64,000 nt of DNA from Manis javanica (taxonomy: Eukaryota > Chordata > Mammalia > Pholidota > Manidae), in assembly GCF_040802235.1 (NCBI RefSeq), contig NC_133156.1:25377343-25441342 (forward strand), in the 5' to 3' direction. The notes under the pieces were generated by a model, which saw only the letters and a program-made list of their open reading frames with translations, did not search any database and was not told where the DNA came from. The translations under genes were made by a program, and so were the position numbers. Positions 9,244 to 20,690 of the stretch are shown here, piece by piece. Positions within the stretch are counted from its first letter, which is position 1. Every line of letters starts with the position of its first letter.

Positions 9244-9560
9244 CGGGGCCTGGGGGCTTCTCACCCGACCATTTCCATCACCAAACAGGAGCCCAGGGTT
9301 ACTTTAACAGTAGACAGTCGCCCCATCTCCTTCCTCCTAGATACAGGAGCCACCTTCTCAGTCTTGCGAGAATACCGGGGCTCTACCATGCCAGCCATTA
9401 CTCATATAGTTGGAGTAGGAAGTAAAGAGATTTTTCCATTAAGCCCCCCCCCTTTTATGCACAATCCAAGACAATCCCATACCTTTCTCCCACACCTTCC
9501 TGGTTATGCCCCAGTGTCCCATCCCTTTACTAGGACGGGACATCCTTTCCCTCCTCCATG
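9244..9560 (+). pseudogene. pro: pro: retroviral aspartic protease, frameshifted
   Basis: The active-site motif LLDTGA is at about 9334-9351 with the expected spacing from the N-terminus. A C-run near 9445-9453 shifts the frame, and the C-terminal GRDIL-type motif follows in a different frame at about 9530-9550. The catalytic Asp is present but no complete protease frame remains. Confidence 0.78.
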
Positions 9561-10504
9561 TTTCCATAACTATATCCACTCCCACAGCCCCCAGTACTCC
9601 CTTTCTGATGGCCCTAATAGCCAACGACCCCCCTCTACCCAATGAAAGCTCCGGTTCTGCCCTCATACAAACTGTAAATCCCAAAGTTTGGGACATTACA
9701 AGCCCCTTCGTGGCCCTATGTCCCCCTGCCTCTATCAAATTACATGACCCCTCTCAGTATATCTGTCAGGCCCAATACCCCCTAACCACTTCAGCCCTCA
9801 TAGGCCTCCAAACCATCATTCAAGATCTCTTAAACAAAATTACCTCAGACCCACTCACTCCCCATTTAATACCCCCATATTAGCTGTTAAAAAACCAACG
9901 GATCTTTCTGCCTTGTCCAAGACCTTCGCCTCATCAACATGGCCGTTGTCCCTATCCATCCCTTAGTTCCAAATCTGTACACCCTTTAATCGCAGATCCC
10001 TGCCTCGGCCTCCCTCTTCTCAGTCCTAGATCTCAAAGATGCATTTTTCCTATCCCTCTGGACCCCTCCTCCCAAGATTTTTTCGCCTTCACCTGGATGG
10101 ACCCATACACAAGACATTCTGAACAACTCACTTGGACAGTTTTACCACAAAGTTTCCAAGATAGTCCCCATATTTTTAGACAGGTCCTAGCTCAGGACCT
10201 CAAACAGTTTCATCATGATCACTCCGAGTCCACCTTATTACAATACATGGACAATCTTCTACTCTGCAGTCCCTCGTGGGAACAGTCTCAACTTGACACT
10301 GCCTCCCTACTTAACCTTCTAGCTTCCAGAGGTTACCGAGTATCCCCCGTCAAAGCTCAAATCTCTTCCCCTCCTGTCACTTACCTCAGATTCCTTCTAT
10401 CTCAACAAAGAAAGTCCATTACCTTAGACAGAAAACGGCTCCTCTCTGACCTGCCCGTTCCCAAAACCAAGACTAGAAATCCTTTCCTTTCTAGGCCTGG
10501 CTAG
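9561..10504 (+). pseudogene. pol: pol: reverse transcriptase fingers/palm, broken
   Basis: RT similarity starts with a Q-Y-P-L block (about 9766-9790), stops at TAG (9881-9883) with a frame change, and continues through motif A (LDLKDAF, about 10027-10047). The frame from 10097 to 10504 is open and holds the catalytic box at 10244-10255 as YMDN in place of YMDD. The altered second Asp would inactivate polymerisation even if the frames were whole. Confidence 0.82.
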
Positions 10505-11010
10505 ATATTTTAGAGCATAGATCCCTAACTTCTCCCTGTTGGCAAGACCCCTATATGACCTCAGCAAGGTCCCCCCTGAAGAACCATTATCCTCCTCACC
10601 CTGACACTCCTTCATTAAGCTCCGTCAAGCCCTTGTGGAAGCCCCAGCTCTCCATCTTCCTGATTTATCAAAGCCCTTCTCATTATACATTCATGAGAGG
10701 TCCAGTCAAGCTCTAGGAGTCCTAGGCCAATATTATGGCCCATCCTTTGCCCCAGTAGCTTATCTCTCCAAGCAATTAGACCCCACAGTTCAGATATGGG
10801 CCCCCTGCCTACGAGCATTAGCCGCTAGACAGCTCTTGCAGAAGGAAGCTCATAAACTGACATTCAGGGCGCCCCTTACCATTCTGTCCCCACATCACCT
10901 AAAAGATCTCTTAACCTACAAAAGTTTACAGACTTTCCCTCCCTCCAGACTCCTGACCTTACTGTCCTCTTTCCTCCAAAATCCCATTCACCCCCTTTGC
11001 CATCCATACC
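10505..11010 (+). pseudogene. pol: pol: RT thumb/connection, then abrupt end
   Basis: The frame reads connection-domain-like sequence from 10635 (EAPALHLPDLSKPF..., about 115 codons). It then runs within about 40 bp into the env leader. RNase H and integrase, roughly 1.5-2 kb in related viruses, are absent, so an internal deletion joined pol to env. Confidence 0.75.
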
Positions 11011-12629
11011 CGAATCATGACTTTTTCCTCCTTTACTGCTCTCTTGCTTTTTTCCTCATTCTTATTGTCTTTCCCGCCACCCCAGCCTCCTTTGTATGGC
11101 GATTCAAAGTCAGAGAGACTTACACACGGCATCAAACAAAAGTTACTGCCCTCATTGCCACACCAGACTGCCCTCTGAAAAGCTCCTCTGAGCCTTTATA
11201 CCTCCACATTCCTCCCTCTACCGAAGTGTTCACTAGCAGCTACCCTTATTCTCCCTACCTCTGCTTCCTCTATGACCAAAAACAAGCCTATTGCAGGTGA
11301 TGGCCAGACACCTACAGGAGATGTCCCTACTAGTCTTGTGCCATTCACTACATGGGTAACTTCCAGTACCCACACTATTACTCCTCCAACCGTTTCATGA
11401 AATATCCCAACGGCTCATTCTCCTTATCAGTCCCAGATCCCTGGGACTCTCGATGGGCTGCCAGAGTAACAGCCTCAGTTTACTATGGGGGGTCCTCGAC
11501 CCCCCACGGTACCCTTCATATCTCTCAAAAGTATGTTCCCTCTCATTCCCAGATCTCTCAAGTTGCATCAGATATCAGACATTCCAAAAAAGTCCTTATC
11601 CAAACTCTTGATGGCGCCTCTTCATCTTCTTATCCCCACCCCTCTTCCCATTTCTCCTACTCTTCGTTACAGCTCATTCAGGACACCACCATCTTTCTCA
11701 ACCACACCCTTAACACCGCCAATTGTTTCTTGTGTGCATCACTACAGCGCCCACTGCTGGCCGCCATGCCCCTTAAAATTTCCAACTACTCCTTCCATGC
11801 AGAAAGACAACCCCTCTGCCCCCTGGCAGACATACCCCTATGGGAACCAGAATATGCAGGTAATCTCACCATCCACCACTGTGTAGGCCCAATTCCACCC
11901 CCCTCCAGCGCACTTCACTGCCTCTCTATCTACACCCCTACCTCCGGCTCTAAGACTTTTATGCAACTGGGACACTTCTTTTGGTGTAATGGCAGTCTTT
12001 TCAACTCACTGCCTCTTAACTCCAATACACCCTGCATTCTGGTCACCCTAATCCCACAGCTTACATTTTACAGCATGGCAGAATTTCTTGAGCTCCAACC
12101 TCCCTTGCCCTCGTGCACAAAAAGAGCTGCTTTCCTTCCCATCATGGTCGGTATCTCTTTGATCACCTCAGCCATTGGGGCAGGGTTTTTGAGAGAAGCC
12201 TTGGGTCACTCTCTATGGGCAGTTAGAGATCTCAATGCCAAACTTGAGGGAGCCCTGACATCCACTGCCGATTCCCTAGCCTCTCTCCAAAGACAGGTCA
12301 CTTCGCTAGCTAAAGTCACCCTTCAAAACCGGCGGGCCTTAGATCTGCTTACAGCCAAGAAGGGCGGCACCTGCATCTTCCTCTGGGAAGAGTGCTGCTA
12401 TTACATCAGCGAATCTGGCATTTTAGAAACTGACATCACCAAACTCACTGACCTTGCCTCCAGCCTCCACTCTGCTTCCAATTCCAACCCATTCTCTTCA
12501 ATACTAACAAACGCCCTCCTCACCTGGCTCTGGCTCATTGCAGGCCCCATAATAATCATTCTTCTCGCCTGTCTCTTTTTACCCTGTATAATAAAGTTCA
12601 TCAGATCTCAAGTCGGAAAAAATCTCTAA
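11011..12629 (+). pseudogene. env: env: envelope with long intact 3' frame (425 codons from 11352)
   Basis: A hydrophobic leader starts near the ATG at 11017. Stops at 11298-11300 (TGA) and 11328-11330 (TAG) break the surface subunit near its start. From 11352 to 12629 the frame is open for 425 codons. It has a CXXC motif in the surface part (codons 125-128), a KR pair before a hydrophobic fusion-peptide-like stretch (about codons 258-280), a heptad coiled coil, the class I immunosuppressive-like region (DNA 12321-12371) running into CX6CC (12372-12398), and an anchor near codons 388-415 followed by a short basic tail. Full class I Envs are about 550-650 aa, so the N-terminal surface part is lost. 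Whether it is expressed is unknown. Confidence 0.85.
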
Positions 12630-13007
12630 TCAAGCTTTCAACCAGCTTTTACTCAGGAACTACCAGCTTCTGGCCACAGAAGATCCCTCACCCTCACGTG
12701 AGCTCCTCACCACATACTGAGATGGACCCCTCTCTCTGCTGGAAACTGTTCCTAGAAACAATGGCTGCAGTCGCCTGGCTTCTGGCACCCGTATCCCCCT
12801 GGAACCACCATTAGAATCAACAAGTCCTCGACCTATAGTTACAGGGAACCTTCATTGATTTCCAACCTGAAGAAGTCCACATCTACTCATCCTTACTGTG
12901 CGGAGTCCTATCAACCCTTTCCTCCTGATCCTCAAGCCCTCACTCCCTTCTCCGCTCCTGTTCAGCAGGAAGCAGTCAGAGAGAAAGCAACGTCCACAAC
13001 CCCATAC
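12630..13007 (+). other. Sequence between env and the 3' LTR
   Basis: Untranslated proviral 3' sequence with no recognisable gene. It ends at the polypurine tract. Confidence 0.6.
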
Positions 13008-13023
13008 AGGAGAAAGAGGGGAA
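13008..13023 (+). promoter_or_regulatory. Polypurine tract before the 3' LTR
   Basis: Sixteen purines (AGGAGAAAGAGGGGAA) directly before the LTR start at 13024. Confidence 0.85.
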
Positions 13024-13274
13024 TGAAGGGCCCCCACCAGTAAGATGGCAAACATCTGGCTTCTCTTTGGGGGTCCTCGGTTCCCGCCAGCACCACCTGA
13101 AGCCCAATCACCTCTTGCCCCCCCTCCCACTCCCAGCACCTAGCCAACAGCCACCAGCCCCGTAGAAGTGACACCTCAATCAATTCATGCCCCTTCCTAT
13201 ATAACCCAGCACCTTTCCCTAGTAAAGTGGAATTCTCCGGTGAATTGCTGCTGTGTGTCGCTCCTTTCCTTTCA
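13024..13274 (+). repeat. 3' LTR of the class I provirus
   Basis: It matches 6265-6514 with about 16 substitutions and one extra G. It keeps the TATATAA box; the poly-A signal is changed to AGTAAA. CCCTC follows at 13275-13279. Confidence 0.93.
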
Positions 13275-13279
13275 CCCTC

Positions 13280-16200
13280 CATTCCAAGAAAAGAGTTTAA
13301 AGGAGGAAGTATTCATTAGGAATAAATCCTCCGGAAAGGTCAAGTAATGGGGACACCCTCAGGGGCATGATGGGGGTGGAGGCTTTCAGGGATTGAGAGG
13401 TCAAAGCACTGATGAAATGCTTTCAAATGTTCAGTTATAAAGAGACAGTGAACATCAGACAGATGCTAAAGGAGGGTGTAGGCTGGTGCGGCTGTCTTGT
13501 TAGATGCGAGACATCCGGGCACTGTGGGCTGAGGGGCAGGAGCTGACAGAGAGGGAGGGGAGGAGGGTACAAGAGCTCACGGCTGATGGTGCCAAGGATG
13601 AAACAAAGATCAATCCCGGGTCCAGAAATACATGTTTTATCCTAGTTCTATGAGGGATTTAGATATGTCATTGTTGCTTTCTCTGAATCACACTTTTCTC
13701 AGAAATATACCCAGTTATACACGCTCGACTTCCCTGTGCATCTGTGTCTGTTTTAGGGGGTATTTTAGGTGATAGGAGACCTGTTTATACACTCACGTGA
13801 AGAGAGGAGTCTGAGATTTACAGTTAAAATGGTCACGTGTTGATTGAAACGCTGTCTGCCTTCCCAGATTTTGCTGGCAATAGGTCACTTAACTTTTAAG
13901 TTGTGCCGACTGCCCTGCTGTTGATCTGCCATGTCTTAGAAAAGCTTCATTGTTTGAAGCTATGCCTCAGTTTTCTTTCCCAAATAGAACAGGGCCCTGT
14001 AATGCTCCCCTGGAGACGTGGATTTCCTGTGCATTGAGGCTGCCTGAGAAATGTGTGACATCCCAGGAAAACGGAGAATTGGATGATCCTTGAACTTCAT
14101 GTGAACTTTTGGATTTTTACTTCACACAGATCGTCAGGAAGTGGTTTAATCCAAGTTATAGATCTTCCCAGAAATGGGACAAGACATTGGTTTATGTGAC
14201 AGGATCTTAACGAACTCGGGTACAGAGAATGGAGGAGATTGAAAGATGCTTGGCTAGGTCTTACAGCAGTTGATGGCTGAACAACTGCAACTATGACCCC
14301 AGCCCACTGACATCTCACCCTGCATTTCCTCACCCTAAGTGGATGTTGTCTGTAACAGGACAGTGTATAGCTTCCATTACAAAACCATTACTGAACTAAA
14401 CACCCTAGCACCATGAGTTCAGAAAATCAGTACACAGGTGACAGTTTTATTGGTTTCCAGACAGCCCAGAAATAATTTCTTCTTGTATCCAAACTAGTTA
14501 GGAGTCTATAACTCAAAATAGTTAGGAATTTGCTCAGGTCCCAGAGGCAAGAGGTGTCACCGAGGGCTGGGGCCAGGCGCTTTCAGAGAGCAGATCCCCA
14601 TATCTGAATCTGCAGTTTTGTCACATGGCCTTATTATTTTCTATTTCTTCATTTGTAATTTCTCTCTCCTGTACATGTCATGTGAAAGTATGTCCTGAAG
14701 ACTATGCTAATGAAGCGCAATGAGTAATGAATAGGTTTCAATGGGGACTTTAGGAAGAATTTCTCAAGGACTGAGATCTCCTACCGAAAAAATATTTAAA
14801 GGGAGAAGAGTCTTATTTAACTTTATTTTCCTTGTTTAGAAATAAATATTATTATTAAAAATTCATCTTCATTTTTCATAAACAGCATAATAGCTGACAT
14901 AAAAATAGGTAAATATATTGTAACTCTGGGGGGAAAACATGTTCCCAGCCTGGGGCAAATTACCTCTGAAGCCAAAATCATCAAAAGGAGAAATAAAGTG
15001 GGAGAAACTTGTTTATTGCTTGAGGCAGTCATCCACTTCTGCTTGCCCCTGTCTCACTATCCCACTGCAAAAAGGGCCCTACTAAACCTCTCCAGTTCAG
15101 ATATACCATTGCTCCGCCCACCCTTGTAATCACCTATTAATATGTAGATGGGCTACTTCTCTCCACGCTTTGGAAACACCTATTGATGTGGAGATGCACT
15201 AAGGTTAGATGAGAGATTCTGGAAATACTGTCATTTTACCCACATATATAAACAGATATATACAAAGAGAGATGTTTGAAATCACTTTTTCTTATTCACC
15301 GGGTAAGAGAATAAGAAAACACAAATGCTTATCTTCAATACTTTGTTTCTTGAGTAAAGTATCTAAGTCTATGTATTTAATATGAATATATGCCCACTTA
15401 CGCTATACTGCAAAAACTAAAAAGAAATACACCGGAAGATGCATTTCCTTTAGATGCCCTTGGAGCATTTATAAAGCAATAGTGTGGATATCATTGGTGA
15501 CACTTTACCATCTCTCATTTGTATCTTGTGCCTTCTCTGGATCTCTGCATTGCTTATGAACTTGAGGATGGAAAGCACAGTGAAGAATCACCTTGGGTGA
15601 GATAAATTCTGGAAAATGTTACATGACTAGATTTGTAGCAAATTACCAAATACTGACTTGATCTGGCCCCCAAGTCAACCTGAAGAGACAAACATTGAGG
15701 GGGTGGGTTTGCCTCATGATGAGAGTCCATGATGCTATGGAGACCAGGTAGATGGAGATGCAAAGCTGTGGGGCAAGGTAGGGGTGGGGGGCTCTGATAC
15801 TGCTGCCTGTCTACAGAAGCTCGGATATGTCTGTCTCATTTAAAGCCCTGGGCCATCAAGAAGCTAATTCAGCAACTGCAGTGGACATCAACTATTTTAA
15901 TTTTAATTGGAGATAGACATTAGGAATGAAACAAATGATGTGAATAAGCTTAGCCATGTGTAACACAGACAAACCATGTACCCTCTTTTTGTACACTTCT
16001 CTGATGCATTACATCAATTTTTTGGGGTATCTTTATTTTTCAAGACAAGATGTCAGTCACACACAGACACACAGAAGGAATACAGACCAGGTAATTCGCC
16101 CTTATCATTTCCTACTCAGAGATGGCACAGTCCACGGCCACTTAAATTCTGGAGCAATGTTTAATTGATGTTTATATTGTTGTGGAAAATGATTCAGAGG

Positions 16201-18303
16201 TGGTATTTTCATAACCACACAGAAGCACTGGGTTTAAAAAACAACTCTGGCCTAATAAAAAAGACCTCACTCGATCCAGATAAAAGACTATTATTTGCTA
16301 AAATAAAACATACTCCTGATGGCTTTCTGCTTACACAGCAGTACAGAATGAGATTGTTAATCACACAGCTGTCAGAATTCAATTCCGTACCATTTGTTGG
16401 CATGCTGCTGACCAGTACATTGCTTCCATTTCTCTGTGCAATGTGCTCCCACCTTCCTTGGCTCTCCTGACCTTCTGATTTTCCTCATGTCCTCATCTCA
16501 GCAGTAGGAGCACGGACCTCACAGACTCGGTTCCCCCACATTTGATTCATAGGTTATGCTTGACGTTTCTCAAGATGGGGAGATACACATTTGTGCTAAG
16601 ATTGCAATACCCTAGGCTCAGGGTCTATTACTTACTTATGCTCCTGATGTTGGGAACTGTATTAGGAAATAAATCATATGGTGATCAAGAACTGGCAAAA
16701 GACATTTAGTAAAATGTTAGTGAATGTAGAAAGCAACTGATTGTTTGGAACTAAGCTAAAAGCTGGGAAGCAACTAATCATAGTGAAGAGACAAGATGGA
16801 GAAAAGTTCAAAACCATAAGGAAAAATGGCAGCCTACCCGATGTGTAGGAACATTATTTGTAGAATCCTACTGGAAAGATTTCACTTATGTAAGAAATAT
16901 CTCACTTGATTAAAAGGAAGGACCATATGTGATGGCTTTAGTCAATACTAAGTAACAACAGGTAAGTTACTAGAACAGCTGTGATGCAGAAACTGAGATT
17001 CTTCCTTGCCTGGATGCTACTGGATAAAAGGTCGTCCCATTAACAAATAATTAAGATGACCCGGTATTCTCGGTCAGCTGCTTACATTTCGTTTCATTAA
17101 AGGAACTCGGAATGGAGCGCACAGTGAGGAAGTGAGGCTGCCGCCTCTTGCTTTGGTAAAAGGGGAGAGAAAGAAAAAGGTGAGATGTGTCTTATTAAAT
17201 GAAGCTGTTTCCAAGCTATATTGTCTGTCAGGAGAAACATGGCTAACAGTCAATAAATCCATGGTCTGTTAAACTGAAAGTAATATATGGACAAATGCAA
17301 AATATAATTTTATTTACCTGATTTTTTTCACATATATTTTCAGTATAAGCCATAGCGAGGCCTTCACAAGTACTTCTCATTTTCAAAAAACGAATCCAAA
17401 CTTATGGGGCTTTTTGTTAACAACAATGGGAATTTACCAGAATAAGCAAATGGTCCCAATCAAACCACTATTCTTAAATCCTCTTTAACACCTCTTATTT
17501 GTGTGTTCTCTGAAGGCAGAACTTTCCAGCAATGACAGTTACACTTAAAATTACTTAAGAATATAGATCTTATTAATATTTTCATAAAAATATTTAAATG
17601 TAAATCTTGACAGTTTGTCCACTTTTCCTCTTGGGCCTGCAAAGCAATATCCTGTTTGGAATCTCTGTTCTTCTGACATTAAGTAAAAGCCTAGAAGGCA
17701 AATGGTACTGGGCTTCGTCCGTCTACCTCTCTGGTCATATGCTAGGTGTTGTAGCCTGTATGATGTTCTGCTTTCAAAGTTGCTACTCCCCCGCCTCCGT
17801 AGGGCTGGACTTGAGGTGGGTGAACATCTCAGAAATCCTGGGCTAGAAATTTAGCAGGAAGCTGCTGATTTAATTTGACGTGGAAAAAGCAAAGAAAGCC
17901 ATGTTCTTATGGCCACACTGGAATTGCATGTCATGAATGTCTTTATTTTATGGACAGTGCACCTCAGTTTAAAAGCAGAGCAAGCAGTGCCCACATGTGG
18001 GCTTTCCCTGGTAGGTTGGTAGTGCTGACTAGCTAGAGACCAGCTGCACAACAGCCTCCTGTTAGTTGATTCACTCATGCATTTCAAGGATGCAGGGTGA
18101 GAAGAACCCTCAGGTACAGTTCTCAGCACAGCTTGTAAGTAGTAAAGCTGCCGCCAGAATGCAGTCCCAGTGGGCATTCGGTTGTGCCCTCCTTGCAGAA
18201 AGCTTGGCCGTTGGTAAAGGTGAAAGGCTTTGTAGATGTCATTGTCCAAGTGCTGTACTTTTTTATAGGTAGCCCACCAATGTCCAGTGAGACAAAACCA
18301 TTA
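13280..18303. other. Gene-free stretch 3' of RXFP2
   Basis: No coding region or recognisable RNA gene. Short open frames (for example 16165-16470, 17607-17846) lack domains. The part next to 18303 would hold the RXFP2 3'UTR; a minus-strand AATAAA lies at 17942-17947 and could be its poly-A signal. I recognise no repeat family with confidence here. Confidence 0.5.
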
Positions 18304-18561
18304 TTAGGAAATTGGTTTCCCCATACTATTGCCAAGGGCTATTTTGTTCAGAACCCCAAGTTTAAGTGAAGAGGAATCATCTGTCCACACAATGGACGTG
18401 GATAAACTCTTGTTTTTAGTTTTGAAAATTGATTTCCTTTGATGTTTGTGCAGCAGCTGTTTAAACTTGTCCTTGAAGAGCTGGTGTGAGTGTGTAGAGG
18501 ATGGGGTTCAAGGCACTGTTGACCAGCAGGAAGAAAACGACCACCCAGGAAGTGATTGTGC
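18304..18561 (-). pseudogene. RXFP2: RXFP2 exon 18: TM7 and C-tail, frameshifted
   Basis: Acceptor CTCCAG is good. TM7 is read correctly through NPILY. A net 2 nt deletion follows within 18474-18490 (two single-base losses fit best). The shifted frame stops at TAA 18461-18463 after 33 codons. The old tail frame continues undamaged to its ancestral TAA (18304-18306), so the lesion is a single site. The 258 nt length is exactly 2 short of the expected 86 codons plus 2 nt. Confidence 0.92.
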
Positions 18562-20322
18562 CTGGAGAAGGAAGCAGAGAATGAAAAGCAGAAGTTGGCA
18601 TTTTAAAGAGACACAAAATGCACATGACCTTGTGTAGTCACGGGTATTTTCGAGAAGGCTGACTAGTTCCTTTAAGTTTTCTCTCACCTTATTGAATATT
18701 TATGGAAGCTATGAATTCAAGTTCCTACCATTTAAATCTCTGAATGTCAGTAACCACTTCATGGGTTGTTGAGAGGCCAACGGAGAGGAAATGTGTGAAT
18801 GCATTTCACAAACTATAAATTGGTATGTAGTGGTATTTTTGTTATTATTTCCTTTCCTTATAAAAAATAAGAAAATGAGGGAATCATTCTTAACCAGTGG
18901 AACAGTGTTCAGGAAACTGTGGAGCTGGGTCAGATCTGACCTTGACCCTAACTGCAGCCCTGAAGGCCTTCTTGCCCCCCTCATATTCCAGGGGTTCTGA
19001 GCAGACAGGACTCTGACAGTTTGAAGGGCAGAAAGGAAGGCATCTCCAAACTTAAGGAAGTCCTTTTATGTAGAGCCTCACAAATGCTAAAAGAATATTA
19101 AGGGAAAGATGCCACAAATGTTCTTTGTGAGGATAAAATCTGAGATGATGCTGTACCTTCCGAAAACATCATTTGCTTGGTTCGGAGGAAGTGGATTTCC
19201 CTGTTACATGCAGCTAAGAAACCTCTTAGCTATGTCACTGTGGGCAAACTGTATCAGCTCCCTAGACCTCCCCTGCCTTCTGTGTGAAAGGGGACCCCCG
19301 TAACTTACTGGATGGACATCAGGGGCCTGGGCCAGTGTCAGCTCTGCTGACATCCCTTTTCAGCATCAGTGCCTGAGGCTGATTCTCCACTCCACCCCCA
19401 GTAGGAGGCCTCCTCCCCCTTTTCAAAGAGCTCCAGATAGAAGCTGGATGGTGAGACCAGAGGTACTATGACTCTCACTCTCTGTCATCCCCCCTGTAAT
19501 TTTCTTACCCTGCAAACCCTGTGACTTGTTCCTCTTTGCCCTCTTCCTTCCTTCCAACCTTTCTGGTTTTCTCCTTTTTTCTGATTCTTCTCTGACTGCT
19601 CACCTGACCTGTCCCCCGTCTCCTTTCTCTATGTCTACCCCCCTTTCTTCCCAACCCATCTTCTCTTTATTGTCCCTATTTATTTATTTTTAACTGGAAT
19701 GAATAGGGAAGAAAAAGATCTATATTTGGCATATCTTAGACTTATTAAAGTTTCATATTACTATATTATTTGACTTTAATTTTTAAAAAAGGAGAAACTA
19801 GGCACAGTTCATGACTGAAAAAAAACAGGGTAAGTTGCTTTTTGCCTGTTGGGTCCACCAAGGAACCGGCTCAGGAAAGAGACTTCCCACTCAGTGTCAT
19901 GGGGACACTCTCAGGACTCCCCTGATATTGCAGGGCTAATGCTGGCTTATCTTTTTGGGCTGACCCCACTGCTGTTGGTGACATGAAGCCTCCACCAGAG
20001 TTCTTGGTGGGGACCAGAATGGGCTTAGGACAGTGAGTGCATTTCTGGCAACACTGTGGGAAGCCAGGTAAGGAAGAAAGGGCTTAGCCAGATGTGAAGA
20101 AGATTTCTAGGTGCACTGAGCTGTTCAAGACAAACCTCAAACTACACACTATAAACATAGAGAACGGCAGTGTGGTCTGATAATGTTTTCACAAGACATT
20201 TTTTCTGATTCCAGTTCCCCACCATGATCTGAAATGTCTTAGTCTCCCAGAGGATGATGACTGCTCTTGCTGCCATCAGATACCCTTGATCACCTATCAT
20301 CTCCTGATTCTAAATCAGAGAA

Positions 20323-20690
20323 TGTTGTGGGCTCAATAGCATTCCTCCAAGTTCACATGTTGAAATCCTGCCCTCCCAGAACCTCAGAGTGTGATTATAT
20401 TTGGAGATTAGACCTTCAAAATTTTAAGTTAAGTCCATTAGGAAGGGCCTTCTTCCAATCTGATGGGTGTCCTTATAAGAATGGAAGTCTTGGATACACA
20501 CAGAGACACTGAGTATGTGCACCAGAGGGGGGACCCCATGAGGACCCCGTGAGAAGGTGGCTACACTGAGGAGAAGCCAAGGAGAGAGGCCCCCACAGGA
20601 ATCTGCCGACACCTTATCCTGGTGCAAGGAATGCATTTCTGCTGTGTAAGTCTACGGTATTTGTTATGACGGCCCCAGCAGACTAGCACA
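20323..20690 (+). repeat. MLT1-type MaLR LTR
   Basis: Consensus blocks occur in order: 'TTCACATGTTGAAATCCT', 'CCTCAGAGTGTGA', 'GGTGTCCTTATAAGA', 'CCAAGGAGAGAGGCC' and 'GGTATTTGTTATGACGGCCC', ending AGCACA. This is the LTR of an ancient ERVL-MaLR element. Confidence 0.8.

Larger units (their letters stand above)
6265..13274 (+). mobile_element. Class I endogenous retrovirus (HERV-H/F-like), near full length, defective
   Basis: Paired LTRs (6265-6514 and 13024-13274) flank gag, pro, pol and env in the expected order. CCCTC is duplicated at 6260-6264 and 13275-13279. The primer site matches tRNA-Phe with three changes, all G to A. The nucleocapsid had two zinc knuckles, as in the HERV-H/F group. 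By eye the LTRs differ at about 16 positions plus one indel in 250 bp (about 6%), so insertion is old but much younger than the MIR/L2 background. Gag, pro and pol are broken, RNase H and integrase are missing, and foreign DNA sits inside gag. A 425-codon env frame remains. It cannot replicate by itself. Confidence 0.93.

Noticed and set aside
11485..11886. 133-codon frame inside env
   Set aside because: A shadow of the longer env frame in another phase, proline-rich by composition.
18066..18369. Several open frames near the RXFP2 3' end
   Set aside because: They are other-frame readings of exon 18 tail and 3'UTR sequence. The true tail is read on the minus strand to 18304.
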